A DNA stretch of 64,000 bases from Nitrobacter sp047149785 (GCF_047149785.1 NZ_BAAGBE010000001.1:1674001-1738000), one strand, 5' to 3'. Shown: positions 45,684 to 58,730, counted from the stretch's first letter. Notes: generated by a model from the sequence alone, not told the origin. Made by a program: numbers and translations.

Positions 45684-47447
45684 TCACGCCGCCGACGGCG
45701 CGCTCCCCTCTGCCGAGTTCGGATTGCTGTCGGGAGGCGCAGCCGCATCGGCGGGGTGGCTCTCCGGCAGGATCTCAGCATCGGCGGTCTGCGCCAGCAT
45801 CGCGCGGGCGATTTCAGTTTCGCCCATGATGACCGATGTCGCGCCGTGAAACTTCAGATGAGCGACCTCCTCTTCGGAATGCGCCCGCGCGATGATCGGC
45901 AGGCTTTCGCTGATGGCGCGCGCCTTGGCGACGATCTGGCCTCCCTCGAAACCGTCCGGAATAGCGACCAGGAGACCCCGCGCAGCGCCGACATTGGCCG
46001 CCTGCAGCATGCCAGGCGCCGCGGCGTTACCGGTTATGACCTCCACGCCTTCCTGCTTGAGCCGCTCGACGGTGCCGGGATTGTCCTCGATCACGAGAAG
46101 CGGCGTCCCCGCCTCGCGCAGCGCGCGGCTGACGACGCTGCCGACGCGGCCATGTCCCACCAGCACGACATGACCGGTCAATGCCGACACCGGCAGCGGC
46201 ACCTGCGGGGATTCCTCCTCTGAATCATTCGAAGGTTTTTCGCCATTCTTTTTCTCGACACGCGCCATCACGCGGTCGAGCACCGCGAACCACAACGGAT
46301 TGAGCATGATGGTGATGATCGCGCCTGCCAGCACCAGGTCTCGCCCGCGCTCGGTCATCAGCGACAGGCTGACGCCGAGGCTGACCAGAATGAACGAGAA
46401 TTCGCCGATCTGCGCCAGGCTGGCGGAGATCGTCAGCGCCGTCGAGTTGGAATAACCGAACACGCGCACGATCGCATAGGCCGCCAGCGACTTGCCGAAC
46501 AGGATGATGAACAGCGTTGCCAGCAGCGGCAGCGGCTCTTTCATAATGATCAACGGATCGAACAGCATCCCGACCGAAACGAAGAACAGCACCGCGAACG
46601 CATCGCGCAGCGGCAGGGTTTCGGTGGCGGCGCGCTGGCTGAGTTCGGACTCGCTGAGGATCATGCCGGCGAAGAATGCGCCGAGCGCGAACGATACGTC
46701 GAACAGCGTCGCCGCGCCGAACGCCACGCCGAGCGAGATGGCGAACACCGCGAGCCTGAACAGTTCGCGCGAGCCGGTATGCGCCACATAATGCAATATC
46801 CACGGGATCACGCGGCGGCCGACCACCAGCATCAGCGCCACGAAGGCGGCGACCTTTCCGAGCGTCAACGCCATCGGCCAGGCCAGCGCCGACACCGCCA
46901 TGGTGGTCGCGGCCTCGCCGTTCATCAACCCCGCGAGCGGCGGCAGCATCACCAGCGTCAGCACGCAGGCGATATCCTCGACGATCAGCCAGCCGACGGC
47001 GATGCGGCCGCGCTCGGTCTCGATCAGGCGCCGCTCCTGCATCGCACGCAACAACACCACGGTGGATGCCGTGGAGAGCGCGATGCCGAACATGATGCCT
47101 TTGCCGGTGCTCCATCCGAGCACCCAGCCCAGCCCCCAGCCCATCACCGTCGCCGCCGTGATCTGCACCACCGCACCAGGCACGGCGATCGCCCGCACCG
47201 ACCACAGATCCTTCAGCGAGAAGTGCAGCCCGACGCCGAACATCAGCAGGATGATGCCGATCTCGGCGAGTTCATTGGCGATGTTCTGGTCGGCGACGAA
47301 GCCCGGCGTGAACGGCCCCATCAGGACGCCCGCCAGCAGATAGCCGACCAGCGGCGATACGCGGGCGCGCTGCACCAGCGCGCCGAAGACGAACGCCAGC
47401 ACGAGGCCGATCACGACCGTGGAGATCAGGGGCGTATTGTGTTGCAT
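45684..47447 (-). CDS. Kef/YbaL-type cation:proton antiporter
   Basis: 587 residues. CPA2-family membrane domain with about 12-13 helices (starts ISTVVIGLVLAFVFGALVQR; ARVSPLVGYLLAGVLMGPF; GIILLMFGVGLHFSLKDLW), an acidic linker near residue 395, then an RCK/TrkA-N domain with VVLVGHGRVGSVVSRALRE. Exchanges K+ or Na+ for H+ at the inner membrane, with nucleotide gating by the TrkA-N domain. It ends in an acidic/Pro tail. The conserved regulatory glutathione site of KefC is not assured, so YbaL-like is the safer call. Confidence 0.92.
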   Translation of the reverse strand: MQHNTPLISTVVIGLVLAFVFGALVQRARVSPLVGYLLAGVLMGPFTPGFVADQNIANELAEIGIILLMFGVGLHFSLKDLWSVRAIAVPGAVVQITAATVMGWGLGWVLGWSTGKGIMFGIALSTASTVVLLRAMQERRLIETERGRIAVGWLIVEDIACVLTLVMLPPLAGLMNGEAATTMAVSALAWPMALTLGKVAAFVALMLVVGRRVIPWILHYVAHTGSRELFRLAVFAISLGVAFGAATLFDVSFALGAFFAGMILSESELSQRAATETLPLRDAFAVLFFVSVGMLFDPLIIMKEPLPLLATLFIILFGKSLAAYAIVRVFGYSNSTALTISASLAQIGEFSFILVSLGVSLSLMTERGRDLVLAGAIITIMLNPLWFAVLDRVMARVEKKNGEKPSNDSEEESPQVPLPVSALTGHVVLVGHGRVGSVVSRALREAGTPLLVIEDNPGTVERLKQEGVEVITGNAAAPGMLQAANVGAARGLLVAIPDGFEGGQIVAKARAISESLPIIARAHSEEEVAHLKFHGATSVIMGETEIARAMLAQTADAEILPESHPADAAAPPDSNPNSAEGSAPSAA

Positions 47448-47667
47448 GGGGCATATTGTTGCATGTGCGGGCAGGATGCCACACGGTTAGCGGCTACCCA
47501 TCGCCGCACCGTCCCGCGTCTATCCTTTCGCTGCCACTTCGAACTGGCACCCAGACCTATATGCGCGATTGCCCACGCGAACTGTCTTATGAAATTCCAC
47601 CGCAAGACGTCACGGTGCTGACATCTTGCTGCGGACATCATCGGCCACCCGGAGAGAAAGGTGCGCC

Positions 47668-48444
47668 ATGTCCAGTTCCTCCAGTTCCGTCGGCCGTTTC
47701 GTCTGGTACGAATTGATGACCAGCAACGTCGAAGCCGCCAAGGCATTCTACACCAAGGTCGTCGGATGGCAGGCCGAGGACGCGGCCGTGACCGGCATGA
47801 CCTACACTCTGTTCAAGGTTGGCGAGGTCCATGCCGCGGGCCTGATGGCGCTGACCGAGGATGCGCGCAACCGGGGCGTACCGCCATGCTGGACCGGCTA
47901 CGTCGCGGTCGACGACGTCGATGCCGGCTCCGACCAGTTCAAGAAGCACGGTGGCGCGGTCCACGTGCCGCCGCGCGACATTCCCAATACCGGTCGCTTC
48001 GCCATCGTCGCAGATCCGCAAGGTGCGGTGCTGGCGCTGTTCAAAGGCGCAACGCCGCAGCAAGCTCCTGCGTTCGGTACGCCCGGCCATGTCGGCTGGC
48101 ATGAATTGATGGCCGCCGATTGGGAAAAAGCCTTCGCGTTCTACGCCACGATGTTCGGCTGGCAAAAGGCCGACGCCATCGATATCGGGCCCATGGGCAA
48201 ATACCAGCTTTTCACCGCCGGCGAGCAACCGATCGGCGGCATGTTCAACAAGCCCGCCAAAATACCGGCGCCGTTCTGGCTTTATTATTTCAGCATCGAC
48301 GCGATCGACGCCGGCGCCGAACGCGTAAAATCCGGCGGCGGCACCATCATCAACGGGCCGATGGAAGTGCCGGGCGACATGTGGATCGTGCAATGCATCG
48401 ATCCGCAAGGCGCGATGTTCGCGCTGGTCGCACCGAAGAAATAA
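47668..48444 (+). CDS. Tandem VOC (glyoxalase/bleomycin-resistance fold) protein
   Basis: 258 residues from ATG 47668 with GGAGAGAAAGG upstream. Two VOC modules of about 120 residues each: first starting GRFVWYELMTSNVEAAKAFY, second starting VGWHELMAADWEKAFAFYAT. Each ends in a segment like ADPQGAVLALFKG and IDPQGAMFALVAP. The family includes 27 kDa antigen-like and glyoxalase-like proteins; the substrate is unknown. Divergent from the antiporter and convergent with alaS. Confidence 0.88.
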   Translation: MSSSSSSVGRFVWYELMTSNVEAAKAFYTKVVGWQAEDAAVTGMTYTLFKVGEVHAAGLMALTEDARNRGVPPCWTGYVAVDDVDAGSDQFKKHGGAVHVPPRDIPNTGRFAIVADPQGAVLALFKGATPQQAPAFGTPGHVGWHELMAADWEKAFAFYATMFGWQKADAIDIGPMGKYQLFTAGEQPIGGMFNKPAKIPAPFWLYYFSIDAIDAGAERVKSGGGTIINGPMEVPGDMWIVQCIDPQGAMFALVAPKK

Positions 48445-48512
48445 CCGCCGCGCATAAACGTCTGACGTGAATCGAATCTTTTCGTGTCTGATGAATCAGA
48501 AGCGAAAAGGCT
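48445..48512. terminator. Convergent intergenic hairpin before alaS end
   Basis: AATCTTTTCG-tgtc-TGATGAATCA-GAAGCGAAAAGG between the VOC and alaS stops forms an 8-10 bp stem (CTTTTCG... / ...CGAAAAG) around TGATGAATCA. No clear T-run on either side, so the terminator role is tentative; it is also a fragment of the GAAGCG-type repeat family. Confidence 0.45.
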
Positions 48513-51191
<2,679 letters not shown>

Positions 51192-51452
51192 TGTGTTCCA
51201 TCGCGTCAATTAGGGGCTCGCGGCCCTGGGCGCGCATTCCGCAAATGTGGATACCGGTTTCGCGGTCGGGAATACGCGCAAGTTAACAGTCGCATTTTGT
51301 CCAGCGACCGCTTTTAGACGGGGGTAGCCGGGCTGTCCAGAAAGTGTGCAGGAGGATCAGGGGCTTGGCCGGTCCAAATAACATCCGTTGAAAGATGTTG
51401 CAGTGCGTTGACAGTCTTGTCGAAGCCGTGTTTTCCTCATATCTGCTTGTAA

Positions 51453-51640
51453 GTCGCGTCGGGAGAGACCGGCCGCTTCCTGAACGGGAGCCGGCTGGCG
51501 CCGAAGGAGCAACCGCCCCGGAAACTCTCAGGCAAACGGACCGCGCGACTGGTTACATCTGGAAAGAGGCCTCGACCGTGTGCGGTCAGGGGTCCGCCGA
51601 CGGGATAATACTCTCAGGCACAGCGACAGATGGGGTCTCT
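51453..51640 (+). promoter_or_regulatory. Tandem glycine riboswitch
   Basis: Two glycine aptamers in series. Aptamer 1 (~51453-51549) has GGGAGAGACCGGC, CGCCGAAGGAGCAACCGCCC and GGAAACTCTCAGGCAAACGG. Aptamer 2 (~51557-51637) has GGAAAGAGGCC, CCGCCGACGGGATAATACTC and TCTCAGGCACAGCGACAGAT. The GAAGGAGCAA and CTCTCAGGCA(AA) elements are the class hallmarks. It ends ~45 bp before gcvT and should switch the operon on when glycine is high. Confidence 0.95.
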
Positions 51641-51684
51641 AACGGGTTTTCAGGGAATCGTCCCTTTTAACCGCAAGGACCCCG

Positions 51685-52848
51685 ATGGCGACGCACGTTT
51701 CCGAAGCGCCGACCCTGCAAAGAACGCCCCTGCACGCGCTGCATCTGGCGCGCGGCGGCAGGATGGTGCCGTTCGCCGGCTATGAGATGCCGGTGCAATA
51801 CGCATCCGGCGTGCTGAAGGAACACCTCCACGTCCGTGCCGGAGCGGGCCTGTTCGACGTCTCGCATATGGGCCAGATCGCGCTACGGCCCAGATCCGGC
51901 AAGGTCGGGGACGCCGCGCTCGCACTGGAGCGACTGGTGCCGCAGGATATCGTGTCGGTCGCGCCGGGGCGGCAGCGCTACGCGCTGTTGACCAATGCGG
52001 CCGGCGGCCTGCTCGACGACCTGATGGCGGCCAATTTCGGCGACCACCTGTTCCTGGTGGTCAATGCCGCCTGCAAGGACGCCGATGCCGCGCATCTGCG
52101 CAAGCATCTCGCCGAGACCTGCTCCATCGACGTGCTGGCCGATCGCGCGCTGGTCGCGCTGCAGGGCCCCAAAGCGGCATCCGTGCTGGGCAAGGTCTGT
52201 CCTGAAGCGCCGGCGATGCGCTTCATGGAAGCCGGGCCACGCCCGGCCGTCATAGGCGGAAAGACCATCGACTGCTTCGTCTCGCGCTCCGGCTATACCG
52301 GCGAAGACGGCTTCGAGATCTCGATCCCCGCGCGACATGCCGAGGCGCTGGCATCGGCGTTGCTCGACGATCCGGACGTGATGCCGATCGGCCTCGGCGC
52401 CCGCGACAGCCTGCGGCTCGAGGCCGGCCTCTGCCTTTACGGCCATGACATCGACACCACGACAACGCCGGTCGAAGCCGCGCTGGAATGGTCGGTGCAA
52501 AAAAGCCGGCGTCGCGGCGGCGCGCGCGCGGGCGGTTTCCCCGGCGCCGACGTGATCCTTTCCCAGTTCGAGCAGGGCGCGGCCCGCCGCCGCGTCGGAC
52601 TTCTGCCGGAAGGCCGTGCGCCGGTGCGCGAAGGCGCACGATTGTTTGCCGATGCGAATTCCGCCGATCCGATCGGGGTCGTGACGTCAGGCGGCTTCGG
52701 GCCGAGCCTGAACGCGCCGGTCGCAATGGGTTATCTGCCGACCCCGCACGCTGCCGTCGGCGGTCTGGTCTTTGCAGACGTTCGCGGACAACGGCTGCCG
52801 CTGCGGGTGTCCGCGATGCCTTTCGTTCCCCACAATTACAGGCGCTGA
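51685..52848 (+). CDS. gcvT: Glycine cleavage system T protein (aminomethyltransferase)
   Basis: 387 residues. It moves the aminomethyl group from GcvH to tetrahydrofolate. PLHALHLARGGRMVPFAGYEMPVQY at the N-terminus, LFDVSHMGQIAL, and the folate-binding SGYTGEDGFEISIP with the conserved GLGARDSLRLEAGLCLYGHD. First gene of the gcvTHP operon, right after the riboswitch. Confidence 0.97.
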   Translation: MATHVSEAPTLQRTPLHALHLARGGRMVPFAGYEMPVQYASGVLKEHLHVRAGAGLFDVSHMGQIALRPRSGKVGDAALALERLVPQDIVSVAPGRQRYALLTNAAGGLLDDLMAANFGDHLFLVVNAACKDADAAHLRKHLAETCSIDVLADRALVALQGPKAASVLGKVCPEAPAMRFMEAGPRPAVIGGKTIDCFVSRSGYTGEDGFEISIPARHAEALASALLDDPDVMPIGLGARDSLRLEAGLCLYGHDIDTTTTPVEAALEWSVQKSRRRGGARAGGFPGADVILSQFEQGAARRRVGLLPEGRAPVREGARLFADANSADPIGVVTSGGFGPSLNAPVAMGYLPTPHAAVGGLVFADVRGQRLPLRVSAMPFVPHNYRR

Positions 52849-52857
52849 GGATTTTCC

Positions 52858-53223
52858 ATGACCGTTTTGTTTACCACCGACCACGAATGGCTTCGCATCG
52901 AGGGCGATACGGCGACCATCGGCATCACCAACTACGCGCAGTCGCAGCTTGGCGACATCGTGTTCGTCGAGCTGCCGAAGGTCGGACGACAGTTGAAGAA
53001 GGCCGAAGCCGCGGCCGTGGTCGAGTCGGTCAAGGCGGCCTCCGACGTTTACGCACCGATCACCGGTGAGGTTCTCGAGGTCAACGACGCGCTCGGCGCG
53101 GATCCGGCGCTGATCAATTCCGACGCTGACGGCAAGGCGTGGCTTTTCAAGCTCAGAATCGCCGACAAGAGCGAACTCGGTGGTCTGATGGATGAGGCCG
53201 CCTACAAGGCGCATACAGCTTGA
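52858..53223 (+). CDS. gcvH: Glycine cleavage system H protein
   Basis: 121 residues, the usual length. The lipoyl lysine is K59 in VVESVKAASDVYAP. TTDHEWLRIEGDTATIGITNYAQSQLGD is the conserved N-terminal region. It shuttles the aminomethyl group between P, T and L proteins. 9 bp after gcvT; a short palindromic repeat lies between it and gcvP. Confidence 0.97.
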   Translation: MTVLFTTDHEWLRIEGDTATIGITNYAQSQLGDIVFVELPKVGRQLKKAEAAAVVESVKAASDVYAPITGEVLEVNDALGADPALINSDADGKAWLFKLRIADKSELGGLMDEAAYKAHTA

Positions 53224-53232
53224 CCGTTTTTT

Positions 53233-53262
53233 CGTCATGCCCGGCAAAACCCGGCCATGACG
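53233..53262. repeat. Short CGTCATGCCCGG palindrome
   Basis: CGTCATGCCCGG, CAAAA spacer region, CCCGGCCATGACG: a 30-bp hairpin inside the gcvH-gcvP gap, related to the CGTCATGGCCGGG family. Confidence 0.75.
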
Positions 53263-53295
53263 CAGGTATTCAACTTTGCATCGAGGAGCATTTCG

Positions 53296-56172
53296 ATGAC
53301 CGTCCGTGAAGAGCCCGCCACGACTTTCGCGCGCCGCCATATCGGGCCATCGTCACGCGACATCGCGACGATGCTTGAAACCGTCGGAGCGAAGAGCCTC
53401 GCCGCGCTGATGGACGAGGCGCTGCCCCCTGCGATCCGGCGGAGCGCGCCGCTCGATCTCGGCGATGGCCTTCGCGAAGGCTTGAGCGAAACCGAAGCGC
53501 TGGAGCACATGCGGACTCTCGCCGCGGGAAACCAGGCTTTCACGTCGCTGATCGGGCAAGGTTATTCCGGCACGATCCTGCCGACGGTGATCCAGCGCAA
53601 CATCCTGGAAAACCCCGCGTGGTACACGGCGTACACGCCCTATCAGGCGGAAATCAGCCAGGGACGGCTGGAAGCGCTGTTCAATTTCCAGACCATGATC
53701 TGCGACCTTACCGGGCTCGACGTCGCCAATGCCTCGCTGCTGGATGAAGCAACGGCGGTGGCGGAAGCGATGGCGCTGGCCGAGCGCGCGTCGGCGGTGA
53801 AAACGAAAACGTTCTTCGTCGATCACGAGGTGCATCCGCAGACGCTGGCGGTGCTGCGCACCCGCGCGGAACCGCTCGGCTGGACGCTCGTCGCCGGCGA
53901 TCCGCTGCGCGATCTCGACAAGGCCGACGTGTTCGGCGCGGTGCTGCAATATCCTGGCACGTCGGGCGCGGTGCGCGACCTGCGTCCGGCGATAGCCGCG
54001 ATCAAGGCCAAAGGCGGTCTCGCGGTGGTCGCCGCCGATCCCCTGGCGTTGACGCTCCTCGCCTCGCCCGGCGAACTGGGCGCCGACATCGCCGTCGGAT
54101 CGGCGCAACGCTTCGGCGTGCCGATGGGCTATGGAGGGCCGCACGCAGCCTACATGGCGGTGCGCGACGCGCTGAAGCGGCTCTTGCCCGGCCGCATCGT
54201 CGGCCTTTCGGTGGACTCGCACGGAGCGCCGGCCTATCGCCTCGCGCTACAAACCCGCGAGCAGCACATCCGCCGCGAGAAAGCCACCTCCAATATCTGC
54301 ACAGCGCAGGTGCTGCTGGCGGTGCTCTCGTCGATGTACGCGGTCTATCACGGTCCCGAAGGGCTGGCGCAGATCGCGCGCACCGTGCATCGCCGCACCG
54401 CCACGCTGGCGGCGGGCCTGACGAGACTCGGCTTCGCGCCGCTCAACGATGCAGCCTTCGATACCCTGACCGTGAGGGCCGACGACCGGCAAGACGAGAT
54501 CGTCACCCGCGCGCTCAGCCAGGGCATCAACCTGCGGATCAACGCCGACGGCACGCTCGGCATCGCGCTCGACGAACTCACCCTGCCGGAGATTGTCGAA
54601 GCGGTGTGGCGTGCGTTCGGCGGCGCGCTATCCTACGCAGACGTCGAAACGCATGCCCCCGACCTGCTGCCCGCCGATCTCGGGCGCAAAACGGCCTACC
54701 TGACTCATCCGGTGTTTCACGCGCACCGTTCTGAAACCGAAATGCTGCGCTACATGCGAAAGCTCAGCGACCGCGACCTCGCGCTCGACCGCGCGATGAT
54801 CCCGCTCGGCTCCTGCACGATGAAGCTCAACGCCACCACCGAAATGATTCCGCTGACGTGGCCGACGTTCGCGTGCCTGCACCCGTTCGCGCCACCCGAG
54901 CAGGCGGAGGGTTATTACGCGCTGTTCGAACAATTCGAGCAATGGCTGCTCGACATCACCGGCTACGATGCGGTGTCGCTGCAGCCGAATTCCGGCGCCC
55001 AGGGCGAATACGCCGGGCTTCTGGCGATCCGCTCCTATCACGCGTCGCGCGGCGAGGCGCACCGCACGGTGTGCCTGATCCCCTCCTCCGCGCACGGCAC
55101 CAATCCGGCCTCCGCGAACATGGCCGGCATGGAGGTCGTGGTGGTGGCGTGCGACGAACGCGGCGACGTCGACGTCGGGGATCTCAAGGCCAAGGCGGCG
55201 CAGCATGCCGACCGGCTCGCCGCGATCATGATCACCTACCCTTCGACGCACGGCGTGTTCGAGGAGCGCATCCGCGAGATCTGCGACATCGTGCACGGCC
55301 ATGGCGGCCAGGTCTATCTCGACGGCGCCAACCTGAACGCGCAGGTCGGACTGGCGCGACCCGGCGATTACGGCGCCGACGTCAGCCACCTCAACCTGCA
55401 CAAGACCTTCTGCATTCCGCACGGCGGCGGCGGACCGGGCATGGGTCCGATCGGCGTGAAAGCGCACCTTGCGCCCTTCCTTCCCGGCCATCCCGCGACC
55501 GACGGCGCAAAGCCGTCCGCGGCCGGACCGGTCTCGGCGGCGCCGTTCGGCTCGGCCTCGATCCTGACCATCTCCTATATCTACATCCTGACGATGGGAG
55601 GCGAGGGCCTCACGCGGGCCACCGAAGTCGCGATCCTCAACGCCAATTATGTCGCGCAGCGGCTCGATCCGCACTTTCCGGTGCTTTACCGCAACGTGAA
55701 GGGGCGCGTCGCGCACGAGTGCATCATCGATCCGCGCGCGCTGAAGGCCAAGACCGGCGTCACCGTCGACGATATCGCCAAGCGGCTGATCGACTACGGC
55801 TTCCATGCCCCGACCATGAGCTTTCCGGTGCCGGGGACGCTGATGATCGAGCCGACCGAATCCGAATCGAAGGCGGAACTCGACCGGTTCTGCGACGCCA
55901 TGATCGCGATCCGCCACGAGATTGCGGAGATCGAGGCCGGACGCTGGAGCGTCGAGGCCTCGCCGCTGCGCCACGCGCCGCATACCGTGCATGACATCGC
56001 GGCCGATAACTGGTCGCGACCCTACAGTCGCGCCGAGGGCTGTTTCCCGGCCGGCACCTCGCGCTCGGACAAATACTGGCCGCCGGTCGGGCGGGTCGAC
56101 AATGCCTATGGCGACCGCAATCTGGTCTGCTCCTGCCCGCCCATGGAAGACTACGCGCAAGCCGCGGAGTGA
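53296..56172 (+). CDS. gcvP: Glycine dehydrogenase (decarboxylating), P protein
   Basis: 958 residues, single-chain form, from ATG 53296 (GAGGAGC 6 bases upstream). It decarboxylates glycine with PLP and passes the aminomethyl group to GcvH. N-terminal FARRHIGPSSRDIATML and LIGQGYSGTILPTVIQRNIL; C-terminal half with LGSCTMKLNATTEMIPLTWP, PLP lysine K703 in NLHKTFCIPHGGGGPGMGPIG. The operon lacks gcvL, whose dihydrolipoyl dehydrogenase is usually encoded elsewhere. Confidence 0.98.
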   Translation: MTVREEPATTFARRHIGPSSRDIATMLETVGAKSLAALMDEALPPAIRRSAPLDLGDGLREGLSETEALEHMRTLAAGNQAFTSLIGQGYSGTILPTVIQRNILENPAWYTAYTPYQAEISQGRLEALFNFQTMICDLTGLDVANASLLDEATAVAEAMALAERASAVKTKTFFVDHEVHPQTLAVLRTRAEPLGWTLVAGDPLRDLDKADVFGAVLQYPGTSGAVRDLRPAIAAIKAKGGLAVVAADPLALTLLASPGELGADIAVGSAQRFGVPMGYGGPHAAYMAVRDALKRLLPGRIVGLSVDSHGAPAYRLALQTREQHIRREKATSNICTAQVLLAVLSSMYAVYHGPEGLAQIARTVHRRTATLAAGLTRLGFAPLNDAAFDTLTVRADDRQDEIVTRALSQGINLRINADGTLGIALDELTLPEIVEAVWRAFGGALSYADVETHAPDLLPADLGRKTAYLTHPVFHAHRSETEMLRYMRKLSDRDLALDRAMIPLGSCTMKLNATTEMIPLTWPTFACLHPFAPPEQAEGYYALFEQFEQWLLDITGYDAVSLQPNSGAQGEYAGLLAIRSYHASRGEAHRTVCLIPSSAHGTNPASANMAGMEVVVVACDERGDVDVGDLKAKAAQHADRLAAIMITYPSTHGVFEERIREICDIVHGHGGQVYLDGANLNAQVGLARPGDYGADVSHLNLHKTFCIPHGGGGPGMGPIGVKAHLAPFLPGHPATDGAKPSAAGPVSAAPFGSASILTISYIYILTMGGEGLTRATEVAILNANYVAQRLDPHFPVLYRNVKGRVAHECIIDPRALKAKTGVTVDDIAKRLIDYGFHAPTMSFPVPGTLMIEPTESESKAELDRFCDAMIAIRHEIAEIEAGRWSVEASPLRHAPHTVHDIAADNWSRPYSRAEGCFPAGTSRSDKYWPPVGRVDNAYGDRNLVCSCPPMEDYAQAAE

Positions 56173-56210
56173 GGTTCGCTCCTGCGAGAAGCCTGGCGCT
56201 TAATTTTTCT

Positions 56211-56299
56211 CGTCATGGCCGGACTTGTTCCGGTCATCCACGTCTTCTCTGGAGCCGGCAAGCAAGACGTGGATGCCCGTGACAAGCACGGGCATGACG
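56211..56299. repeat. CGTCATGGCCGG repeat, full two-armed element
   Basis: Arms CGTCATGGCCGGACTTGTTC at 56211 and GACAAGCACGGGCATGACG ending 56299, imperfect reverse complements, with inner AAGACGTGGATG/CATCCACGTCTT pairing. Located between gcvP and recA. Confidence 0.85.
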
Positions 56300-56518
56300 G
56301 AATGAAATACAATGAAATACAACGTCGCCGGGCGGGGCAAGGTCGTCAAAAACACAAACGGACGCTGGGGATGTCGGCAACTCAACATCCACAGCGCCCG
56401 TCTGCTTTCCGAGAGGCGCGATAGAGGCTTCCGCAAAGGATTCCCGTCTTCGCGGATCGCACCGAACCCGAGCCGACAAGGCCCGCGTCTCGAAAGTGAT
56501 GCTCGCTCCCTTCGACCT
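56300..56518. other. gcvP-recA convergent spacer
   Basis: The remaining ~220 bp between the convergent gcvP and recA genes hold no gene with a credible start. No clean terminator hairpin is visible for either gene apart from the repeat element before it. Confidence 0.5.
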
Positions 56519-57607
<1,089 letters not shown>

Positions 57608-57699
57608 AGGCCGGGCTCCTTATGAACGGGATTCGCGAGGGGGACAACGAATGGTGTCGCGGGTGATCAGGTGACACCAATGTACCCTCTTTGTTCTAA

Positions 57700-57714
57700 G
57701 TTCGCAATATGTTC
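57700..57714 (-). promoter_or_regulatory. SOS box (LexA site) upstream of recA
   Basis: GTTC-GCAATAT-GTTC on the plus strand, i.e. GAAC-N7-GAAC on the recA strand, the direct-repeat LexA motif of alphaproteobacteria. It starts 93 bp before the recA start codon. A further GTTC at 57693 forms GTTC-TAA-GTTC just beside it. Confidence 0.88.
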
Positions 57715-57863
57715 TTGACCCCTTTGTGTGCCTAAGTTGCCGAGCCAAGTGTCGTAATCCGTCTTAAGCCGTTGCGCATGGGCAAGAGAGAAGCCGATTT
57801 CTTCTCCCTCCTCCCCGCGATTCTCCTAATATGATCTTAAGGTTCTGGTGCCAATCTACCGTC

Positions 57864-57995
57864 ATGAAAACGATTTTCATGCTCGCGATCGTGCTGTTCG
57901 TGGTCAATCAGTGGGACCAGAACTACAACAACGGGACATTGACCCGCGCCGGCTTTTCATTGGCAAGAGCCCTCAGCCAGTCGTTCGGCATATAG
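57864..57995 (+). CDS. Small single-helix membrane protein (43 aa)
   Basis: Starts MKTIFMLAIVLFVVNQWDQN, a membrane-spanning helix, followed by YNNGTLTRAGFSLARALSQSF. 43 residues. No strong Shine-Dalgarno site. I recall similar tiny proteins in relatives, but the function is unknown. Divergent from recA, so it might share the SOS-controlled promoter region. Confidence 0.55.
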   Translation: MKTIFMLAIVLFVVNQWDQNYNNGTLTRAGFSLARALSQSFGI

Positions 57996-58054
57996 GGCGT
58001 TTCCATTTTTGCCCGATTTCACGATTCGAATGTCAAATCCGAAACCCGCGCTAT

Positions 58055-58250
58055 AAACGTTTTCGAGCGAAGCGAATTCGCGCGAATAAGACACTTTAGA
58101 GTCTGTTTCAACTGCGTTGAATCAGACTCGTCGCTTATCTTTTTGTTTGAGCATGATCTTTTCCGAAAACCGGTTTCCACTTTTCGGGATCATGCTCTAG
58201 ATCAAAGCTTTATCTCCAATTTCTGATTCTACCAGAAGCGAAAGGTTCTA
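58055..58250 (+). repeat. Composite intergenic repeat with GAGCATGATC palindrome
   Basis: About 195 bp. Left part resembles AACGTTTTCGAGCGAAGCG elements; the middle (58149-58197) is a near-perfect palindrome starting GAGCATGATCTTTTCCGAAA and ending TTTTCGGGATCATGCTC, a repeat very frequent in Hyphomicrobiales; the right end has TTCTGATT...ACCAGAAGCGAAAGG. A nested or fused element. Confidence 0.85.
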
Positions 58251-58381
58251 GGACCCTAGACTTGCTGATGATCTTGTCGTTCCAGTATTCGCAAAAAATC
58301 CTCCTCCCGAAAGGGACGTGAAACGGTTGCCTGCCTTCCAGGGTGATCCAGCTCACAGTAACCGCACGCCCGGCCGCATAA

Positions 58382-58540
58382 CCTCCGTCTCACGAACGTC
58401 AGGAGATCGAACTTGCCGCCGTCTCGGGCGGCGCGTTCGAACTGCCGGAAAACCTTCGTCTCGCCGCCACGCCGGCCGGCGGACGGGACATGAAGGGTAT
58501 CTTCGTCAGGCCGGTGCTCGGCACCTATCAGACCCGATAA
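58382..58540 (+). pseudogene. Degenerate double-glycine leader peptide gene (start missing)
   Basis: A 52-codon frame directly after an in-frame TAA and without ATG, GTG or TTG. It encodes ERQEIELAAVSGG, a typical double-Gly leader end, followed by AFELPENLRLAATPAGGRDM and a C-terminus ending VRPVLGTYQTR. The next gene encodes a second such peptide. Either the 5' end has been lost or frameshifted, or the match is chance. Confidence 0.4.
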
Positions 58541-58559
58541 ATAAAATGAGGAGAACACC

Positions 58560-58730
58560 ATGACCCGTCAGAACTGTAACCGCGACGTGCGCGAACTGAA
58601 TGCGCGCGAGATCGACGACGTTGCCGGCGGATTGTCCCTGCATGTCGGCAAAGGTCCGCTGCTTCCGTTTCCGCCCTCGACCGGCCCGACGATTCCGGTC
58701 GATCCCGAACCGGTCATCGTCTACGTCTGA
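58560..58730 (+). CDS. Small peptide with double-glycine leader
   Basis: 56 residues with GAGGAG before the ATG. MTRQNCNRDVRELNAREIDD leads to VAGG at residues 22-25 or so, the classic double-Gly cleavage site of peptide exporters with C39 protease domains. The remainder (LSLHVGKGPLLPFPPSTGPT, ending PVIVYV) is Pro-rich and lacks Cys. It could be a bacteriocin-like or signalling peptide. No exporter or modification enzyme lies next to it. Confidence 0.65.
   Translation: MTRQNCNRDVRELNAREIDDVAGGLSLHVGKGPLLPFPPSTGPTIPVDPEPVIVYV

Noticed and set aside
54628..56160. 510-codon open frame antisense to gcvP
   Set aside because: Shadow of gcvP; no independent support.
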